Shown here: piece after piece, positions 6,295 through 10,982 of the stretch | How the letters are laid out: each line of letters opens with the position of its first letter | How positions within the stretch are numbered: the first letter of the stretch is position 1 | DNA from: Candidatus Poseidoniales archaeon | GTDB taxonomy: Archaea > Thermoplasmatota > Poseidoniia > Poseidoniales > Poseidoniaceae | Assembly (NCBI GenBank): GCA_003602535.1 | Contig: QQSA01000109.1 | Location: 1-10,982, forward strand | Length of the DNA: 10,982 nt | Direction: 5' to 3' | Position numbers and translations under genes: made by a program | Notes under the pieces: generated by a model | Databases searched by the model: none | Told to the model about the DNA's origin: nothing | Seen by the model: the letters and a program-made list of their open reading frames with translations, nothing else

Positions 6295-6369
6295 GCCACC
6301 ATGGCTTAGCGGTATAGCACCTCATTGGTAATGAGGAGGTCGCGAGTTCAATTCTCGCTGGTGGCTCCA
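6295..6369 (+). tRNA. tRNA-Thr (anticodon GGT), CCA encoded
   Basis: A complete cloverleaf. The acceptor GCCACCA (6295-6301) pairs with TGGTGGC (6359-6365). The D arm is GCTTAGCGGTATAGC. The anticodon stem CCTCA/TGAGG closes the loop TTGGTAA, with anticodon GGT at 6327-6329 reading ACC and ACU. The T arm is GCGAG-TTCAATT-CTCGC. The discriminator is T6366, typical of archaeal threonine tRNA. Bases 6367-6369 are CCA, so the 3' end is genome-encoded, unlike the neighbouring serine tRNA. The mature body without CCA is 72 nt. No intron. Confidence 0.97.
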
Positions 6370-6439
6370 CAGTGACAGTTTAGTACATTAAGCGAGAGAT
6401 TTTGAATCGACCATAGAGGGTAGAGTTGATAGGACTCGG

Positions 6440-6456
6440 CGGACCCGTAGGGTCCG
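6440..6456 (+). other. Perfect GC-rich hairpin just before the giant surface-protein start
   Basis: CGGACCC-GTA-GGGTCCG forms a seven-base-pair stem with a three-base loop. It ends 14 bases before the ATG at 6471, between the tRNA-Thr gene and the giant secreted-protein gene. It could be a 5' leader structure affecting translation, or a processing or termination element after the tRNA. No T-run follows it, so a classic terminator is unlikely. Confidence 0.55.
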
Positions 6457-6470
6457 TTGTGTAGGTCGTG

Positions 6471-9400
6471 ATGTCCAAGAAAACATTCTGGTGCGCGTTT
6501 TTATCCATTCTAATGTTTAGCAATGTGGCGACTGCTGCTACTAGTATTTGGAGTGGACCTTCAGGCCTTGCAGGCAATACGAAAAATGTGCCTAACGGGT
6601 TTGAAGTTCCCGGTAATGCCACGGTTATTGATGCATGGTTGCATGTAGATGAGAGTGGATATTTGCCTGATGGCACGGGACATACTTGGACTGGAGAGGA
6701 TGTTCCTGGAAACTTTAGTGCTGGTCAATTTACTGATTCGATGATGGGCAAATTCGATGGAGCGATGTCATTAGCTCCAGATAGTTCAGTTTCTAATGTT
6801 GATACTTTTTCATCAGCAAGTTTGCAATTACCATCACGCTGGAGTCATTCTGGATCGATTTGGGAAGCAGTAAATCCAACTAGCCTTGGCGGAATTGTTA
6901 GTGGTTCGACAAGAACATTGGCGCATGGTTCTGTTCCCGTTTCTGCTGCTGATGGTGGAGTTGTGGCCGGCACATTACCTGGTCAAGCATTGCCATCGAA
7001 TTCGGCAGGAGCTTTGACAGGGCCACAATTTACAATCCCATCCCCGATAAATCATTTCAATCTTACATTTTCACATTGGCATCACCTTGATGTGAATGAT
7101 GGGGCATGGGTTGAATACAAATTGGACAATGGAAATTGGACTTACATTGAGCCTGCAGGCGGTTATCCTTCAACAATCTCAACAAATGCGTCCGTACCTA
7201 ATGGTGCTAATGGATCAGGGTTTGGCGTTTATGGTGATGGCAATTTCAGTTCATGGAATAATGCCTTATTCAACCTTGATAATTTGACAGGAATCTCAAA
7301 TGCTACATTCATGGAGTTTAGATTCCAAGTTTGGACCGATAGCAACAACACACTAAGACCCGGATGGTTCCTAGACAATTTTTCGATAACTAATATTGGT
7401 AATTCAATAGGACTTTGGCACCATGGTTGTTATTCACAAACAGCTACAACTTGTAATTACAACAATAACGCTGAAGGCGCTTTGGAAAGTGATGTCAATT
7501 TGTCAGCAACTAATTCTGGTTCAAAAATACAAACTCGCTTAGAATTCGATTTAGAAGGTTCATCGTACGATAATTTCTGTGTCGAATTATCAACTAATAA
7601 TGGAACAACATGGACCGATATCTCGTCATCCACTAGCTCAACTTCAACTTCTTGTCGCTCTAGGTCCGGAGCAATTCCTGGTAGCAGCTATACTCTTCCT
7701 AATGGAACTACAGTATTCGATGATTCTGGAGGCTTTGTAGTTCTTGATTTTTCAATACCTGCTTCAATGATTGGCTCCAGTGGCCCCTCAAAGATACGTT
7801 ACTTGGTTCAAACAGACTCATCGGTACAGTATGGTACTCCTCAAGATTCTAAAGAAGGACTTACTGTTGATTGGTTCAAGGTGATTGATTCATCTGGGAC
7901 AGTTGTTGATTCAAACATGCTCTCATCAAATACTGCAGCATCGCATTACGGAGTAAATGGCGCAAATGATGATTGGTCATTTATCCAAATTGGAAGTGGT
8001 GGTTTATCGAGTACTGACAGTCTAGAAGATTCACCTGCTCTTCCTCCTGGCGGATGGAGTATCTCCAATCAGGCAAGTCAAACCGGTTGGGAATTTGGCG
8101 CATTGTGTTCGAGCTATTCAGATGGGCCATCTTCTTTCCCAAGTGCCAGTCTTGGTTTTGGAACAAATCTATGTGGTGATTATGATCCTAGTTCAGATAA
8201 TTCTCTGATTTCACCAAACTATTACGTTCCATTAGGGGCTAGTGCTAGGTTTGTCTGGAAGCACTGGATGTGTTCAGAAGATGGCTGGGATGGTGGGGCA
8301 CTATATGTTTCAACAAATGGTGGAACTTGGAATCAAGCTTATGTCAATTATGCAAATGGAAGTAATTGGTATGATGGTCAAATAACCAGCACAACTGGTT
8401 TTGTTGGCACAGATGTTTGGGATGGACGTCAGTATGTTGCATCATCTGGACAATTTTCGTGTTCTAGTTCGGTAAATATTCCATGGCTAAATATGGAATA
8501 TGATGTTTCAAACTTGTCTGGAAACAATGTGTCTTTCAAGTTTAGACAAATTGCAGATTCCGCTGTTCAAGAACCAGGATGGTATGTTGATAATATTGGT
8601 CTTGAAGTTGATTGGTTTGAAACTGAAGGTTCATGGATTAGCCCATTAATTTCGACTCATGATTTGGGCTATGGTTTCGTAGATGCGGACATCATTCTTC
8701 CAAATAATACATGGTATGGAGTCAACGTTCTGGATACAACTGGACATGTAATCGATGGCCATGAGAATATGAGCTTACCTTTGTCACTTTCCAGTATTGA
8801 TAGAACGACACATCAAGATGTTAGAATCGAGGTTTTGATGGGAACTACTGACGAATATTATACTCCTCTAATACGTGAACTATCAGTTGGAGCAACTCGT
8901 TACTTCGGTGAATCAAATGGCTGGAATATCCCCTCATCATTAGTGAGGCTATCAAATGGTACATGGGAGAATTCTGGCGGTGCTACCCAAGTGATATCAG
9001 GGGATTCCGGATATTCATCTAGGCCTATTTCGTCCGCAATGGTTACTGGTAATTTCACTCAGACAACAGCTTCTCTAATTACAGTAGGTACACAAAGTGT
9101 TTCGGCAATTGCTGCAAATTCAGTCTTGAACTTAGGTGGGATGAAAACATACATCAGTCCTACAATTACTATGGCGCCTGGAGCAATGATCGAAACTTTG
9201 GCATTTAGAGGGGAGTTTGCGCAACCTGCTCATGATGCATCTATTGATTTAGCAAATGATGGGATTATTGATTGGGAGTTTTCATCGTCTCCATCTTATG
9301 GCTCATATGGATGGCAAACTAGAGTTAATTCCAGTTCTATTGTACATTCATTAAGTGTCACTGGTAATGATACTTTGACGGTGCTAGTGCCTGAAGATGC

Positions 9401-10982
9401 CATTATCCATACCCTGTTACTCGGAATTACGCCATTAGGTGATACAGAACCACTCACGATTTCAAGTGGTGGTAATAATTTCTATCAATTGGCAACTTAC
9501 AATTGGAGTACTACTACAATTTCAATATCGAGTCCTCAGCTAGTCGCAACAAGCACTCAAGTTGACTCGAGTGGAAGAAATTGGTCATCCATTGAAATTG
9601 ATTTAACATCCTCTCCTACAACTTCTTACGAAATAGGTTCTTTTGCAATAGGATATCAGTTATTCGAAAACGTATCTGGCTTAGGTCAAGTTGTAAAAAC
9701 ATATCATGAAGCTAATTCAAACAATGGACAAGTCTCGATTGTAAATGTTCCATTAACTTGGAATTCTGTTGCAGGAGGCGTGGCTATCGATGGCGGAGTA
9801 TATCATGAGAATATGATCACTAACCATCCATTTACGGTCCCTGAAACGTGGTATCCAAACAATGTTTCTCAGAGCTTTACAACTCAACATCATCACCTGC
9901 TAGGAAACGAAAACATCGATGAAATCCATCTAACAGGACTAGATTCATCGGGAGATACAGTTGAAATTATTCTCAGCGATATACAATCTGGTGGAACCTT
10001 TGTCCAGAATAGTGGATTTGGAATGCTTAAGCTGAATGATAGTTCAAATGTTAGTGAGATTGGTGGAAGATTAGTCGTCAATTGGCAATTTAATGTCGAT
10101 TGGGATTGGGATGATTCGCAATCTATCAGTTGGTCTGCACAAGGTTTTGATGCTAATGGCGAAGGTCTCTCTCCTGCTACTGCACAATCTGGAGGAATTG
10201 CTACTCAAGCCAGCGAGAATGACCTGCAGGTAGATTCTTGGCAAGTTAAAGATTTGTTTGATCATGATTTATCCGATATGTTTTCTCCTTCTTATCCATT
10301 CTGGGCTAAGTCAGGTAGCCAAGTATCAGTATCTGGAACAGTGCGATTCCAAAATACTCAGGACATGCGACCGAGTGTAGATGATTTCGTAGTAGCAGTT
10401 GATATTGATGGAACAAACGTTATTTTGAATTCAGTAGCAGATGGACAATGGGCAGGTTTAGTCACACTTCCTGTTAATGCAACTGAGGCTAACATAACCC
10501 CTTATGTCTTGAGAGTAGGACCAATTACTGGAGCAAGTGGCGCTGAAGACACTACACTTACCACTCCAGTTAACATACTCCTCGATGATGAATCACCATG
10601 GGCCTCGAACTTGCAAGTAAACAATGGTCAGAGATTATTGGCTGCTGATGGTTTTACTTGGGATCCAACCTCTTCATTGTCAATGCAGGTTACAGTGACT
10701 GATAATCAAGCTCTGGGTGATGAGTTGGTTATGCATTATTGGAGGGAAGTATTAGATGATTCTAATGGCGATGGCATTGCTGATGAATCAGAATATAACT
10801 CCATTTCAAAGAATTTACCTGAGGGTGTCTCTGGAGAGAGAACACTGACTTTCAGTGGAATTGATGTATCCGGTTTAGAAATGAATGCTTTGTTTTCTGT
10901 CTACTTTACAGGCACAGATTATTCTGGTCATGAATTAATCTACGGCGGTAGTCATGGAGTTGATAATGACATGGCGACACTA
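6471..10982 (+). CDS. Giant secreted surface protein with M6-C/MAM-like sandwiches and Ca-binding loops (C terminus outside window)
   Basis: An open frame of 1504 codons with no stop before the right edge. Residues 1-23 are a signal peptide (MSKKTFWCAFLSILMFSNVA, then TAA). Three beta-sandwich modules resemble the C-terminal domain of M6 (immune inhibitor A-like) peptidases and MAM/lectin folds: about 181-306 ending PGWFLDNFSI, 335-475 containing LTVDWFKVID, and 579-715 with DGGALYVSTNGGTW and ending PGWYVDNIGLEVDWF. Residues about 920-950 carry DLANDGIIDWEF followed by a YGSYGWQTR strand. A canonical 12-residue Ca loop, DSNGDGIADESE, is at 1430-1441 inside a late Ig-like domain. Many NxS/T sequons (NFS, NLT, NWT, NAS, NAT) suggest heavy N-glycosylation. 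No catalytic domain is visible. A weak Shine-Dalgarno, AGGTCGTG, abuts the ATG. It is probably an adhesin or structural exoprotein; family members often end in a membrane anchor, which would lie outside this window. Confidence 0.92.
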   Translation, partial: MSKKTFWCAFLSILMFSNVATAATSIWSGPSGLAGNTKNVPNGFEVPGNATVIDAWLHVDESGYLPDGTGHTWTGEDVPGNFSAGQFTDSMMGKFDGAMSLAPDSSVSNVDTFSSASLQLPSRWSHSGSIWEAVNPTSLGGIVSGSTRTLAHGSVPVSAADGGVVAGTLPGQALPSNSAGALTGPQFTIPSPINHFNLTFSHWHHLDVNDGAWVEYKLDNGNWTYIEPAGGYPSTISTNASVPNGANGSGFGVYGDGNFSSWNNALFNLDNLTGISNATFMEFRFQVWTDSNNTLRPGWFLDNFSITNIGNSIGLWHHGCYSQTATTCNYNNNAEGALESDVNLSATNSGSKIQTRLEFDLEGSSYDNFCVELSTNNGTTWTDISSSTSSTSTSCRSRSGAIPGSSYTLPNGTTVFDDSGGFVVLDFSIPASMIGSSGPSKIRYLVQTDSSVQYGTPQDSKEGLTVDWFKVIDSSGTVVDSNMLSSNTAASHYGVNGANDDWSFIQIGSGGLSSTDSLEDSPALPPGGWSISNQASQTGWEFGALCSSYSDGPSSFPSASLGFGTNLCGDYDPSSDNSLISPNYYVPLGASARFVWKHWMCSEDGWDGGALYVSTNGGTWNQAYVNYANGSNWYDGQITSTTGFVGTDVWDGRQYVASSGQFSCSSSVNIPWLNMEYDVSNLSGNNVSFKFRQIADSAVQEPGWYVDNIGLEVDWFETEGSWISPLISTHDLGYGFVDADIILPNNTWYGVNVLDTTGHVIDGHENMSLPLSLSSIDRTTHQDVRIEVLMGTTDEYYTPLIRELSVGATRYFGESNGWNIPSSLVRLSNGTWENSGGATQVISGDSGYSSRPISSAMVTGNFTQTTASLITVGTQSVSAIAANSVLNLGGMKTYISPTITMAPGAMIETLAFRGEFAQPAHDASIDLANDGIIDWEFSSSPSYGSYGWQTRVNSSSIVHSLSVTGNDTLTVLVPEDAIIHTLLLGITPLGDTEPLTISSGGNNFYQLATYNWSTTTISISSPQLVATSTQVDSSGRNWSSIEIDLTSSPTTSYEIGSFAIGYQLFENVSGLGQVVKTYHEANSNNGQVSIVNVPLTWNSVAGGVAIDGGVYHENMITNHPFTVPETWYPNNVSQSFTTQHHHLLGNENIDEIHLTGLDSSGDTVEIILSDIQSGGTFVQNSGFGMLKLNDSSNVSEIGGRLVVNWQFNVDWDWDDSQSISWSAQGFDANGEGLSPATAQSGGIATQASENDLQVDSWQVKDLFDHDLSDMFSPSYPFWAKSGSQVSVSGTVRFQNTQDMRPSVDDFVVAVDIDGTNVILNSVADGQWAGLVTLPVNATEANITPYVLRVGPITGASGAEDTTLTTPVNILLDDESPWASNLQVNNGQRLLAADGFTWDPTSSLSMQVTVTDNQALGDELVMHYWREVLDDSNGDGIADESEYNSISKNLPEGVSGERTLTFSGIDVSGLEMNALFSVYFTGTDYSGHELIYGGSHGVDNDMATL

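Noticed and set aside
6380..6676. Minus-strand open frame of 98 codons
   Set aside because: It overlaps the leader hairpin and the signal-peptide region of the giant plus-strand gene, which has far better coding evidence.
6471..10982. Possible frameshift or split in the giant gene, because no long plus-strand frame with a stop is seen there
   Set aside because: The frame from the ATG at 6471 stays open to the last base in phase (exactly 1504 codons), so it is one gene cut by the window edge.

Overview
The window looks like a piece of a planktonic marine archaeal genome, most likely Marine Group II Euryarchaeota (Candidatus Poseidoniales) or a close relative. Three things point there. (1) Very large secreted or surface proteins combine beta-propeller repeats, Ca-binding DGDG loops, Fn3-like and lectin-like sandwiches and, in one case, a C-terminal membrane anchor with a short W-rich tail. 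(2) Several genes have an archaeal TATA-like element about 25-28 nt before the start codon or mature 5' end and no Shine-Dalgarno, which suggests leaderless mRNAs. (3) Two intron-less tRNAs carry archaeal-type identity features. Base composition is moderately AT-rich. The taxonomic call is inference from protein style, not from a marker gene.

Layout. Positions 1-455 (minus) hold the N-terminal part of a TauE/SafE-type membrane transporter that runs off the left edge. Positions 521-1636 (minus) encode a cytosolic multidomain protein: an N-terminal W-x-G-x-x-W motif, two Tudor/agenet-like barrels, an EF-hand and a small C-terminal beta domain. Divergent from it, 1772-4972 (plus) encodes a 1066-aa surface protein: signal peptide, seven-bladed SBBP-like propeller, DGDG Ca-binding segment, two Fn3-like domains, transmembrane helix and a cytoplasmic tail with a second W-rich motif. 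Next comes a two-gene plus-strand operon (5035-5295 and 5292-5585): a tiny HTH protein with a glycine-zipper membrane helix, then a two-helix membrane protein. A convergent small two-helix membrane protein follows (5588-6025, minus).

A divergent tRNA pair, tRNA-Ser(GGA) on minus and tRNA-Thr(GGT) on plus, separates this block from a giant secreted protein that starts at 6471 and is still open at the right edge (at least 1504 residues). It has a signal peptide, three M6-peptidase-C-terminal/MAM-like beta-sandwich modules, Ca-binding loops and many N-glycosylation sequons. It has no visible catalytic domain within the window.

How the parts may fit together is partly speculative. The two large plus-strand proteins are cell-surface or adhesive molecules. 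The 521-1636 and 1772-4972 genes share a promoter region and similar cytoplasmic W-rich motifs, so they may be functionally linked. The HTH/glycine-zipper gene with its membrane partner looks like a compact membrane-tethered regulator, and two exact 9-bp repeats, 20 bp apart, precede its TATA box. No gap without a gene exceeds 150 bp, and no mobile element, CRISPR array or rRNA was seen.
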